DNA of 64,000 nt from Sphingomonas koreensis (GTDB taxonomy: Bacteria; Pseudomonadota; Alphaproteobacteria; Sphingomonadales; Sphingomonadaceae), in contig RCZF01000005.1 in NCBI GenBank assembly GCA_006438735.1, positions 62,001 to 126,000 on the forward strand. Reading direction: 5' to 3'. The notes beneath the pieces were generated by a model. It searched no databases, had not been told where the DNA came from, and saw only the letters and a list, made by a program, of their open reading frames with translations. The position numbers and the translations under genes were made by a program. Each line of letters begins with the position of its first letter. Position 1 is the first letter of the stretch. Of this stretch, positions 37,782-46,405 are shown piece by piece.

Positions 37782-38717
37782 TCAATAGCCCCGATCGAGA
37801 TCGACGACGTTCTGCATCGGCCGGCCTTCACGGAACGCGGCAAGATTGTCGAGGAACAGCGCAGCGGCGCGCTGGAACATCCTGGTCTGGCTTCGGCCGG
37901 ACAGATGCATCGAATGGATCGCATTCGGCGCACTCCACAGCGGATCGTCGGCGGGCAGCGGTTCGGGATCGACGGTATCGAGAAACGCGCCGGCGATGCG
38001 GCGCGCGGCGAGCGCCTCGATCAGCGCCGCCTTGTCGATCATGTCGCCGCGCGCGATGTTGACCAGCCAGGCGGAGGACTTCATCGCGGCGAGCTCCCCG
38101 GCGCCGATCATCGCCCGCGTCTCGTCGGTCGAGGGCGCGGCGAGGATCACCCAATCGTAATCGCCGAGTTCGCGCCGCCACAGATCGGGCGTCAGCGTGC
38201 CGTCTCGGCCCGAGCGGGTGACGCCGGAGACTTCCATGCCGAACGCCCGCAACCGCTCCCCGATCAGCTTGCCGATCGCGCCATAGCCGATGATCAGCGC
38301 CGCGCCCTCATAAAGCTCGGTCCGGCCGGGCGCGTCGATCGTCCATTCGTGCTTGTCGGCGAGGCGGACGACATGGTCGAACCGCTTGGCGGCGACCAGC
38401 ATCCCCATCACCGCATATTCGGCGACGGCGATCGCGTTGATGCCGGTGCCGTTGGTGATCGTCATGCCCTTGTCGCGCAGCACATCGAGCGGAAAGGCGT
38501 CGAGCCCGGCGTAGAGCGTGAACAACCATTTGAGGTGCTCGCCTTTGGCGGCGATCTGGCCGGCGGTGCGCGATCGCTGCTGATCGACCCAGGCGATGTC
38601 GGCATCGGCGACCATCGCCGCCGCATCCTCGGGCGTGGTGAACCAGGCGACATCGAGATCAGCCGGCAGCTTGGTTTCGAGCAGGGGACGGGCGAGGGCG
38701 GGTAGGACGGCTTTCAC
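37782..38717 (-). CDS. D-isomer specific 2-hydroxyacid dehydrogenase family protein
   Basis: The 311-residue product has the NAD-binding loop IIGYGAIGKLIGERL and the catalytic pattern of the family: LVNIARGDMID, DTVDPEPLP and the late SMHLSGRSQ region. It probably reduces a 2-keto acid with NAD(P)H. The substrate is unknown. The GTG at 38717 has a CAGGAG site six bases upstream and is preferred over the longer open frame. Its stop overlaps the possible tonB-like TTG start. Confidence 0.88.
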   Translation of the reverse strand: MKAVLPALARPLLETKLPADLDVAWFTTPEDAAAMVADADIAWVDQQRSRTAGQIAAKGEHLKWLFTLYAGLDAFPLDVLRDKGMTITNGTGINAIAVAEYAVMGMLVAAKRFDHVVRLADKHEWTIDAPGRTELYEGAALIIGYGAIGKLIGERLRAFGMEVSGVTRSGRDGTLTPDLWRRELGDYDWVILAAPSTDETRAMIGAGELAAMKSSAWLVNIARGDMIDKAALIEALAARRIAGAFLDTVDPEPLPADDPLWSAPNAIHSMHLSGRSQTRMFQRAAALFLDNLAAFREGRPMQNVVDLDRGY

Positions 38718-38764
38718 GCAGGGCTCCTGTGCGGCGGACGGGCCAGCGATATAGGAGGCGGGCG

Positions 38765-40114
38765 CTATCGTTCCATGCGTTGCTGCATTTCCTCGAGCGA
38801 GACGCCCTTGGTTTCGGGGAAGAACAACGCGACGATCACCACCTGCAGCACCATCATCGCCGCGAAGAAGCCGAACGGCATCGCCGGCGACAGCCGCGCG
38901 ACCGCGAGCGGGAAGACCAACGCGATGACGGCGTTGAGCAGCCAGTGCGTGCCCGCGCCGAGCGCCGCGCCGCGTGCGCGGACCCCGGACGGGAACACCT
39001 CGCTGATATAGACCCAGATCACCGCGCCCTGGCTCGGCGCGAAGAAGGCGATAAAGCCGATCAGCGCCGGCAACAGCAGCCCGCGCGGGATCGCGCCGCC
39101 CAGCGCCAGCGCCGCCAACGCAAGGCACGAAGCGGTGCCGACGCCGCCGATCAGCAGCAGCGTCTTGCGGCCGATGCGATCGATCAGCGCCATGCCGATG
39201 AGCGTGAAGACGAGGTTGGCGACGCCGATGATGATCGCCTGCAGATCGGCCGAGTGGAAGCCGGCGTCGGCGAAGATCTGGTTGAGATAATAAAGGATCG
39301 CGTTGATGCCCGATAGCTGGTTGAACGCGGCGACGAGCACCGCCAGCAGCATCGGCCGCTTGTGCGCCGACCAGCGCAGCCGCTGGCCATCACGCGCGCG
39401 CTCCTCGATCGCGGCAGCGTGATAGCTGGCCAGCGAGGCTTCGGGGCTTGCGTCGCCGATCGCTCGCAGCACGCCGATCGCATCGTCGTCGCGGCCCTTG
39501 GCGGCGAGCCAGCGCGGGCTGTGCGGGATGCGAAACAGCAGCACCAGGAAGATCAGCGCCGGAACCGCGGCGACGCCGAGCTTCCACCGCCACGCCAGAT
39601 CACCGCCGGCCAGCGCGCCGACCGCGGCGTTGCTGATATAAGCGGCGAGGATGCCGACGACGATCGCCAGCTGGAACATGCCGACCAGCAGCCCGCGCCG
39701 CGCGGCGGGCGCGATCTCCGCGATATAGACCGGCGCGAGCACCGACGAGCCGCCGATCGCGAGTCCGCCGATGAAGCGGAACGCGAGCAGCGATCCCCAG
39801 TCCCACGCCATCGCCGCGCCGAGCCCGGAGACAACATAGAAAGCGGCGAGCACGCGCAGCACGGCGCGCGCGCCGTAGCGATCGCCCGGCACGCCCGCGG
39901 TCATCGCGCCGAGCAACGTGCCCCAAAGGGCAGCGGAGACGGTAGTGCCGAGCGCGACCTGATCGAGCGAGAAATGCGCGGCGACGGCCTGGGTGACGCC
40001 GGAGATCACTGCGGTATCGAATCCGAATAGCAGCCCGGCGAGCGCAGCAGTGCCGGCGGCGGCGTAGAACAAGGTGCTCGCTTGGCTTCCTGGGGTAATG
40101 CTCGTGGACGCCAT
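38765..40114 (-). CDS. MFS sugar porter
   Basis: This 449-residue transporter has twelve hydrophobic segments and the sugar porter signatures: GDRYGARAVL after helix 2, IGGSSVLAPVYIAEIAPA, the PxSPRWL-like IPHSPRWLAAKGR before the central loop, and NQLSGINAILYY in helix 7. Similar proteins are XylE- or GalP-type proton symporters. It lies downstream of a TonB receptor and may carry the receptor's sugar across the inner membrane. ATG 40114 has a GGAAGGGG site upstream. Confidence 0.9.
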   Translation of the reverse strand: MASTSITPGSQASTLFYAAAGTAALAGLLFGFDTAVISGVTQAVAAHFSLDQVALGTTVSAALWGTLLGAMTAGVPGDRYGARAVLRVLAAFYVVSGLGAAMAWDWGSLLAFRFIGGLAIGGSSVLAPVYIAEIAPAARRGLLVGMFQLAIVVGILAAYISNAAVGALAGGDLAWRWKLGVAAVPALIFLVLLFRIPHSPRWLAAKGRDDDAIGVLRAIGDASPEASLASYHAAAIEERARDGQRLRWSAHKRPMLLAVLVAAFNQLSGINAILYYLNQIFADAGFHSADLQAIIIGVANLVFTLIGMALIDRIGRKTLLLIGGVGTASCLALAALALGGAIPRGLLLPALIGFIAFFAPSQGAVIWVYISEVFPSGVRARGAALGAGTHWLLNAVIALVFPLAVARLSPAMPFGFFAAMMVLQVVIVALFFPETKGVSLEEMQQRMER

Positions 40115-40211
40115 CAATCCCCTTCCGATCATCATTGCCCGGCACCAAATCACGCGCGGAAGAGTAAGGCAAATCGCTTTCGTAAATAGGAGGCCGACCA
40201 GATACGAAAAA

Positions 40212-40236
40212 GGGCGGCCGATTGCTCGACCGCCCC
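40212..40236 (-). terminator. Terminator after the TonB-dependent receptor gene
   Basis: GGGCGG and CCGCCC form a stem on the - strand, followed by a run of five Ts (reading CCGCCCTTTTTCG). It lies about 22 bases past the receptor stop and separates it from the porter gene. Confidence 0.8.
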
Positions 40237-40258
40237 ATTTTCGTTGGCTTGGTTGAGC

Positions 40259-43200
40259 TTAGAAGCTCAAACCGACGGTGAACTTGACGGTGCGCGGCGG
40301 ATAGCCGCCGATGTCGTAATTGTTCGGATCGCGGTTGCCAAAATCAGCGCCATTGGCGTTGCTGATATAGCCGACATAGTTTGCGGTGTTGAACACGTTG
40401 AAGACGTCGGCGCGCAGCCGGATTTGCGTTCCCTGGTGCAGGAAACCAAGTCCGACATATTTCGTCAGCGCCAAATCGAGCTCCTTGACCCATTTGCCCT
40501 TGCCCTGGGTCGTCATCGGCACTGCCGGATAATTCTGCGGATCGGGCACGTTAGCGAGCGCAGTCCCGTAGATATAGGGCGGCGACTGCAGCGTGAGCTG
40601 GCCCGACAGCATGAAACCGAGTGGCAGATCGGCGCTGCCGGTGGCGATCACGCGATGCTTTGGCGCACCTGTCGAACGCAGGTAGGGATATTGATACAGG
40701 CTGGGGTAATCCAACGAGTAATGCTCGCCGAACAGCCGGTTCTCTTCGGCGAGAGAGAAGGTGTAGGTAATGTCGAGGCTCCAGGGTGAAGCCTTGGTGT
40801 AGTCCTTGTCGATCTTCAGATAGGGCTGATCGAGGTTGGTGTTCACGCCGTTGGTGCCAATAATCAGGCTGCCATAGCCTGGCACGGCATAACCAAATGG
40901 TGGCGAGGCGCTGGAATTGGTATCGCCGCCAGGCACGAAGAACGAGCCGTCGGGCGCCCGATTGCCGAGCAGGAACGCGAAACCATCGCGGCTGATGACG
41001 TGGCTGTAGCCCATTTCGGCGCGGAACTGGCCGAACCGGCCGCGGACGCCGAGGCTGAACTGATCGGAGAACGGCACCTTCAGATTGTTGTTGAGAATGT
41101 CGATCTCGCGCCCGCCATCGGTCGTGCTGGTCGCCAGGCTGTCACGTCCCGCCTGCGTAAGATAAGCGGGATCGAAGGCGATACAGCTGCTGCCAGCGCC
41201 GCACGGATGCTGCGGATCGTTGTTGTCGAAATTGAAAGTGACCGTCTTGTAGCTCGCCTGAAGATTTTCCAGCGAGATGAAGTCGAACTGATTGCGGTTG
41301 TAGGACCGGCCGTAGCCGCCGAATAGCTGGAAGCGGCCATCGGGCGTGACGTCCCAGGTGAACCCAATGCGCGGCTGGAACTCGCCGGTATGCGCGTGCC
41401 GGCTGTGCCCATCCGAGATATAGTCGTTGATATCGTAACCGGCGTTGTCGAGGTTAGACCAATTACGCAGCGCGGAGACGACGTCGGGCGGCGTCACGTA
41501 ATCAAGATAGTCCGGGTCGCGTTCATAGTCCCATCGGATGCCGATATTGGCGGTGAAGCGATCGGTGAGATCCCAATCGTCCTGCGCGTAAAGGCCGAGC
41601 TGAAAATCGTTCGACTGAACGACGCCACCGCTCAGCCCATCGACGGGCACGCCGAACTGGAGCTGATAGGGCGTGGTGTCGTTGAAACCGTCGCCATCGT
41701 CCGGAAAAGCAGTATCGTAGAAATAGGTGGGATTATAAGGGGTCTGCTGGGTGGTCCGCAGCTTCAGCCACTGCGCCTTCACGCCGACCTTGAAGGTATT
41801 GCCGGCCAGCCCGGTGTAGGTGAAATCATCCTGTGCGGTCCAGCCGCGCTGGCCCTTGTTCTGATAATTTACCCCGCCGCCATAGCCGAGGATCAGCGCG
41901 TTCGCCCCCGTATCGCCCACCGCCGGGCCGGTGAAGAATTGTTCCTGAATACCACTGTTGTTGGGCGTCGGGTTATAAGCCGATTTCTGCCATTCGACCT
42001 TGAGATCGTTCAGCCACGCGCTGGCGGTGTGCTGGTAATGGAACAGGATGCGCGTTTCGTCATTCTTGATGTTGTCGGCGGTCGAAAGCGCAAACTGACC
42101 GTTGTTGATCGAAATGCCGCTTTCGCGCCGGACTTTGCCCGATACCTCGAACAAGTCCGCCGTGGTTGGCTCGAAATCAAGCTTGCCGAAATACAGATCC
42201 TCGTTGAACGGCTTGTTGAAGGCGCCATACGAGTCGCGGTATTCGCTGGGAATAGAATTGAGCGAAAACCCCGATGGCGGCGTGATCGTCACCGGGTTGA
42301 TCTGCCGCTTGCCTTCGTAAGTCACGAAGAAATGCAGCGTATCCTTGATGATCGGGCCGCCCAGCGACGCGCCGAACTGTTCGTCGCGCGTCTTCGATTT
42401 GGGGATCCCCTCCGTCCCGTCAGCGTTCGTCTGATGCTTTTCCTGCGGCGTCTTTTCGCGCAGACTTTGGTTCGAAAAATCGAAGAACGCCTCACCGTGG
42501 AACTGGTTGGTGCCCGATTTGGTCACCGCTGTGATCGCGGCGGACGAAACCTGGTCGAACTCGGCCTTGTAGTTCTGCGTGATCACCTTGTATTCGGCGA
42601 TGCCGAGCTGCGGGAAGGGATTGCCCTCGCTCGAGTCCTGGCCGGTGATACCGCCGGTAAGGACGTTGTCCTTCTGGCCGATGCCATCGATGAACACGTT
42701 GACCGCGTCGCTGCGCTGTACGCCTCCCTGCAGCTTCTGATTGCCGTTGGATGTCAGGAACTGCACGCCCGGCGCGAGATTGGCAAAGGCCAGGAAGTTG
42801 CGGTTGTTCTGCGGCAATGCTTCGATCTGATGCTGCGAGATCGTGACGCCGATCTCACCCGCATCAAGGTTCTTGATGCGATTACCGGTAACGATGATGT
42901 CGCCGCCAGCGGCGGTTTCCTCCGGCGCGCTTGATGTGGTTTCGGCGGGGGCGTTCGGATTGGGTTGTGCGCTATTGTCGCCTGCCGCGGCGACGGCGCC
43001 TTGCGACAGATCGAAACTCAGCTGGGAATTCTGCCCGACGGCCAACGTGAACACATCGGTGCTGCGTGTGCCCGTCGCGGTCGTTACGTCGAGCCGGTAG
43101 CGGCCCGGCGGTAGCGCCGCGAAATTATACGCGCCGTTGGTGATCGGTGATACGCGGCGATAGCCGGCGTCGATATTGACCGCGGCAACCGACGTTCCGG

Positions 43201-43369
43201 CCGGCTGGCCGCCATCGGTGATGACGCCGCGCAACGCCGCGGTCGATTGCTGCGCCGCGGCGGGCGTGCTCACGAAGGCGCACGCGGCGCCGCTCAGCAT
43301 CAGTGCGGCGGCGAAGCGCAGGCGGCGCGAGGCGCCCGAGCGGCGATTGATGGAACCCTGTTCAGCCAT
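40259..43369 (-). CDS. TonB-dependent receptor with N-terminal carboxypeptidase-regulatory-like domain
   Basis: This 1036-residue outer-membrane protein has a signal peptide ending AAAQ. A beta-sandwich domain of the CarboxypepD_reg/Oar type follows (about 45-110), then a Gln/Asn/Pro linker, a plug domain (about 150-265) and a long beta-barrel ending in the aromatic FTVGLSF. Oar-like receptors import large substrates; the ligand is unknown. ATG 43369 is preceded by GGGAGG eight bases upstream, so it is preferred over the farther ATG. A candidate operator lies about 165 bases upstream. Confidence 0.92.
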   Translation of the reverse strand: MAEQGSINRRSGASRRLRFAAALMLSGAACAFVSTPAAAQQSTAALRGVITDGGQPAGTSVAAVNIDAGYRRVSPITNGAYNFAALPPGRYRLDVTTATGTRSTDVFTLAVGQNSQLSFDLSQGAVAAAGDNSAQPNPNAPAETTSSAPEETAAGGDIIVTGNRIKNLDAGEIGVTISQHQIEALPQNNRNFLAFANLAPGVQFLTSNGNQKLQGGVQRSDAVNVFIDGIGQKDNVLTGGITGQDSSEGNPFPQLGIAEYKVITQNYKAEFDQVSSAAITAVTKSGTNQFHGEAFFDFSNQSLREKTPQEKHQTNADGTEGIPKSKTRDEQFGASLGGPIIKDTLHFFVTYEGKRQINPVTITPPSGFSLNSIPSEYRDSYGAFNKPFNEDLYFGKLDFEPTTADLFEVSGKVRRESGISINNGQFALSTADNIKNDETRILFHYQHTASAWLNDLKVEWQKSAYNPTPNNSGIQEQFFTGPAVGDTGANALILGYGGGVNYQNKGQRGWTAQDDFTYTGLAGNTFKVGVKAQWLKLRTTQQTPYNPTYFYDTAFPDDGDGFNDTTPYQLQFGVPVDGLSGGVVQSNDFQLGLYAQDDWDLTDRFTANIGIRWDYERDPDYLDYVTPPDVVSALRNWSNLDNAGYDINDYISDGHSRHAHTGEFQPRIGFTWDVTPDGRFQLFGGYGRSYNRNQFDFISLENLQASYKTVTFNFDNNDPQHPCGAGSSCIAFDPAYLTQAGRDSLATSTTDGGREIDILNNNLKVPFSDQFSLGVRGRFGQFRAEMGYSHVISRDGFAFLLGNRAPDGSFFVPGGDTNSSASPPFGYAVPGYGSLIIGTNGVNTNLDQPYLKIDKDYTKASPWSLDITYTFSLAEENRLFGEHYSLDYPSLYQYPYLRSTGAPKHRVIATGSADLPLGFMLSGQLTLQSPPYIYGTALANVPDPQNYPAVPMTTQGKGKWVKELDLALTKYVGLGFLHQGTQIRLRADVFNVFNTANYVGYISNANGADFGNRDPNNYDIGGYPPRTVKFTVGLSF

Positions 43370-43533
43370 GATTAAATCCTCCCAACGCATCTTGTCGACG
43401 GCTTGCTTGTTGTTGTCGTGTCACAGATCACCGGCCGGCGGGGCGCATGGTTGCGCTACCCTTGCGGCACGATCCTGATCTGCTGTCCTGCGAAAAAATG
43501 CCCAGCATCCCTCTTGCCCGACTCTCGTGATGA

Positions 43534-43566
43534 GGAACCGGTTACGAACGCGGTGTAACCGTTTCC
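43534..43566. promoter_or_regulatory. Candidate operator upstream of the TonB-dependent receptor
   Basis: GGAACCGGTTAC and GTAACCGTTTCC are inverted copies (11 of 12 match) nine bases apart. The first contains the perfect palindrome AACCGGTT, close to the core seen in LacI-family operators of sugar genes. It lies between rlmB and the receptor. Confidence 0.5.
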
Positions 43567-43641
43567 ACAGGCGTTGAGCAATCGCCGGCGACGCCTTTTT
43601 GCGTCAGGTGCGGCATTTTGGCATCGTTATCGGGCGGGTGC

Positions 43642-44385
43642 TTACCCGATCGTCGCCGCGTAGAGCGCGATGGCGGCGGCGTTGGAGACGTTAAGGCTTT
43701 CGATCTTGGGCGAAATCGGTAGCCGCGCCAGCACGTCGCAATGCGCCTCGGTATTATTACGCATGCCTTCGCCTTCCGCCCCGAGCACCAGCGCGACGCG
43801 CGCGCCGCCGATCGCCTCGGCCAGCGTCGTCTTCGTGTTGCCGGTCAGCCCGATGCGCCAGAATTCGGCCTCGGCAATTTCATCGAGCGCGCGCGCGAGG
43901 TTGACCACGCGCACCCACGGCACGAGCTCAAGCGCGCCCGAGGCGGCGCGGGCGACGACGCCCGATTCGGGCGGGGCATGGCGATCCTGGGTGATGATGC
44001 CGAGCGCGTCGAACGCCGCCGCCGAGCGCAGGATCGCGCCGACATTGTGCGGATCGGTTACCTGATCGAGCACAAGCAGCGGGCGTTTGTCCTCGCCGCG
44101 CGCGTCGAGCAGATCGCCGAGCCAGATTTCTTCGAGCGGATCGACTTCGGCGACGAGGCCCTGGTGCGGCGCATCGCCGGGCACGAAGCGGGCGAGATCG
44201 GTCACTTCGGCGTAGACGATCGGGATAACCGGCGGAATGTCGAGCGAAGCCAAGGCCTCGCGCGTGCCCCACAGCTTGCGCACGGTGCGCTCGGGATTGG
44301 CGAGCGCCGCCAGCACGGCGTGACGCCCCCAAAAACGGGGCCGGCCGGCGGGCGCCTGGCTGGGGCGATGGCCACGACGCGCCAT
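43642..44385 (-). CDS. rlmB: 23S rRNA 2'-O-methyltransferase RlmB (SpoU family)
   Basis: RlmB methylates the ribose of G2251 in 23S rRNA. The 247-residue SPOUT protein has a basic N-terminus, a substrate-binding domain (GRHAVLAALANPERTVRKL), and the SpoU motifs LDQVTDPHNVGAILRSAAAF, LGAEGEGMR and ISPKIESLNVSNAAAIALY. Its start overlaps the stop of the upstream peptidase gene (TGATG). Confidence 0.92.
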   Translation of the reverse strand: MARRGHRPSQAPAGRPRFWGRHAVLAALANPERTVRKLWGTREALASLDIPPVIPIVYAEVTDLARFVPGDAPHQGLVAEVDPLEEIWLGDLLDARGEDKRPLLVLDQVTDPHNVGAILRSAAAFDALGIITQDRHAPPESGVVARAASGALELVPWVRVVNLARALDEIAEAEFWRIGLTGNTKTTLAEAIGGARVALVLGAEGEGMRNNTEAHCDVLARLPISPKIESLNVSNAAAIALYAATIG

Positions 44386-45989
44386 CAGTTCGGCTCCGGC
44401 CAGGCGAAGGGATCGGTGACGACCGGTTCGGTCGGCAGCGGCGGCCGCGGCAGCGCCTTGTCGGCATTGGCGGCGTCGAGCAGCACGCCGGCCAGCACGG
44501 TCGCGCCCTGGCGCATATCGTCTCCCTTCATGTGATCGAATGTGTCGATGTTGCTGTGATGGACGCGGCTTTCATAATCGAGCGGATCCTGGATGAACTG
44601 AAAGCCCGGCACGCCGACCGACTGGAAGAAGACGTGATCGGTGCTGCCGGTGCGGCTCATCACGACATGGCCGGCGCCCATCGCGGCGAACGGGCTCAGC
44701 CAATCGCGGAAGATCGCGGCGGCGCCGGGGTTGTTCTCGGCATACAGGCCCCGCAGTTTGCCCGAGCCGTTGTCGATGTTGAAATAGGCCGAAAGCTGGC
44801 CCCATTCGGGCTTGGGATGGATCGGGAAGCGCTGCTGCCAGCCGAAATATTTGGCGAGCCCGGTCAGCGGCGGATCGTTCGGCGACCCGCGCGTCGCCAG
44901 ATGCTGTTCGACATAGGCCTGGCTGCCGAGCAGTCCCTGTTCTTCACCGGTCCACAGGGCGAAGCGGATCGTGCGCCGCGGATGGACGCCAGTGGCGGCG
45001 AGGATGCGCGCGGCCTCCATCACCATCGCCGATCCCGCGCCATTGTCCGACGCGCCGTCGCCCGCCACCCAGCTATCTAGATGCGCGCCAGCCATCACAT
45101 AGCCGGCCTTGGGATCGCTGCCGGGGATTTCGGCGATGATGTCATAAGCCTGGGGGTCGCTGTCATCGAAATGGACCTCGTTATCGATCGACAGCACCGG
45201 CGCGGGGCCGACCTTGCTCAGCCGGGCGAGCCGGCGGTAATCCTCGGCGGCGATTTCCACGGCTGGGAGTGCGGCGGTGTTGCCGACTTCGTAGCGATAG
45301 CCCTCGCCGTGGATCAGCTTGCCGTCGGTGCGCGATTCGGTGGCATAGGCAAGCGCGCCTTCGCCTTTGAGGAACTCGTCGAGCTGTTTGGTGAAGGCGA
45401 TGCGCGTCATGAGCTTCTCGCTGGCGGCGGGATCGTTCTTGGCCGGATCGTAATGATCGAGCTTGGCGATATCGGCGTCCGACAGGCGCTGGAACGGCGC
45501 TTCGCCGGGCTCAGAGCCGTCGTCGGGCCGCGACACCAGCACGATCCTGCCGGCCAGCTTGCCGCGCCAATCGGCGAAATCCTCGACGCGTTTGATCGGC
45601 GCGACGACGATCGGCGCCTGGATCACGCCGTTCGTGCCCGGTGTCCAGGCGATCGGAATCGCGACGAGGTCGATCGGCCGCGGCGAAACCATCGCGACGC
45701 GCGAGTGGACGATCGACCAGCCGCGGCCGAAATCGAAGCCCTCCTTGTGGACGTTGGCCAGCCCCCAGTCGCGGAACTGCGCCTGCGTCCAATCCTCGGC
45801 CTGGCGCATGCCGGGCGAGTTGGTCAGCCGCGGGCCGATCACGTCGGCGAGATGCTCGGCGATCGGCATGACCTGCGAATGATTGCTGCCTTCGTCGATG
45901 ATCCGGCTGATCGCGGACGAATCGCTCGATTGTGAGAGCGCGGGCGTCGCCAGCGCGATGGCGGCGACGGTGGCGAGAAGACGGCGCAT
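44385..45989 (-). CDS. Secreted M28 family zinc peptidase
   Basis: The 534-residue product starts with a signal peptide (MRRLLATVAAIALATPALSQ). It then has a protease-associated (PA) insert (about 120-260) and an M28 aminopeptidase core: AGAHLDSW, DGASDNGAGSAMVMEA, WTGEEQGLLGS with the catalytic Glu pair, and a late His region (STDHVFFQSVGVP). It probably removes amino acids from peptides in the periplasm. The frame is open far upstream through the tRNA gene, but ATG 45989 with the signal peptide is clearly right. Confidence 0.92.
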   Translation of the reverse strand: MRRLLATVAAIALATPALSQSSDSSAISRIIDEGSNHSQVMPIAEHLADVIGPRLTNSPGMRQAEDWTQAQFRDWGLANVHKEGFDFGRGWSIVHSRVAMVSPRPIDLVAIPIAWTPGTNGVIQAPIVVAPIKRVEDFADWRGKLAGRIVLVSRPDDGSEPGEAPFQRLSDADIAKLDHYDPAKNDPAASEKLMTRIAFTKQLDEFLKGEGALAYATESRTDGKLIHGEGYRYEVGNTAALPAVEIAAEDYRRLARLSKVGPAPVLSIDNEVHFDDSDPQAYDIIAEIPGSDPKAGYVMAGAHLDSWVAGDGASDNGAGSAMVMEAARILAATGVHPRRTIRFALWTGEEQGLLGSQAYVEQHLATRGSPNDPPLTGLAKYFGWQQRFPIHPKPEWGQLSAYFNIDNGSGKLRGLYAENNPGAAAIFRDWLSPFAAMGAGHVVMSRTGSTDHVFFQSVGVPGFQFIQDPLDYESRVHHSNIDTFDHMKGDDMRQGATVLAGVLLDAANADKALPRPPLPTEPVVTDPFAWPEPN

Positions 45990-46123
45990 GGAGACCCCCG
46001 ATGACGTGACAGAGACGTTGGCGGCACGGTTATGCGCGCGACGCCGCCCATGCAACCCGGCGCCGCGGTTGACAGCGCCGCGCCGCGTCGGCATTGGCAC
46101 GCGCTCGCTTCGGCGGTCCAATT

Positions 46124-46209
46124 GGACAGGTGGCCGAGTGGTTAAAGGCAGCAGACTGTAAATCTGCCCGTGCAAGCGTACGCTGGTTCGAATCCAGCCC
46201 TGTCCACCA
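46124..46209 (+). tRNA. tRNA-Tyr (GTA anticodon)
   Basis: The acceptor stem GGACAGG pairs with CCTGTCC. The anticodon arm reads AGACTGTAAATCT with anticodon GTA, a long class II variable arm follows, the T arm is GGTTCGAATCC, and CCA is encoded at 46207-46209. Its 3' end is the attachment site of the downstream island. Confidence 0.97.
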
Positions 46210-46222
46210 ACCGCCGAAGCGA
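46185..46222 (+). other. attL of the integrated element (tRNA-Tyr 3' end)
   Basis: This sequence, from the T arm through the acceptor end to CCGCCGAAGCGA, has an imperfect copy at 54745-54780. The two align over about 36 bases with five or six differences. The intact tRNA side is on the left. Confidence 0.8.
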
Positions 46223-46322
46223 GCAAACCCGCAGCAAACCGTATAAGCCGGGTCTTCTCTGGCGCTTGTCTCCCGCAGAAGCTCGCAAAGCACCGTTGCC
46301 GATCGCTCACAATCGCGCTAAT

Positions 46323-46401
46323 GTGTGGGAGTAAAGTGTGGGAGAGGACATTTACTCCCACACCTATCCCTTTCGGCTGACGCCGCGAAAATGTGGGAGT
46401 A
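46323..46401. repeat. Cluster of TGTGGGAGTA-type repeats before the integrase gene
   Basis: GTGTGGGAGTA occurs at 46323-46333, GTGTGGGAGA at 46336-46345, an inverted TACTCCCACAC at 46353-46363 and TGTGGGAGTA at 46392-46401. They may be arm-type binding sites for the integrase. The last copy also provides the GGAG ribosome-binding site of the integrase gene. Confidence 0.65.
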
Positions 46402-46405
46402 GGTC

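Larger units (their letters stand above)
46103..46224. repeat. 14-base perfect inverted repeat flanking tRNA-Tyr
   Basis: GCTCGCTTCGGCGG (46103-46116) and CCGCCGAAGCGAGC (46211-46224) are exact inverted copies on either side of the tRNA gene. The right arm overlaps the attachment repeat of the island. Confidence 0.8.

Noticed and set aside
41390..42934. A 514-codon + strand frame opposite the TonB-dependent receptor.
   Set aside because: It is a shadow of the receptor gene, which has signal, plug and barrel signatures.
44385..46361. A 658-codon frame extending the M28 peptidase upstream.
   Set aside because: The extra part runs through the complement of tRNA-Tyr, and ATG 45989 begins a clear signal peptide.
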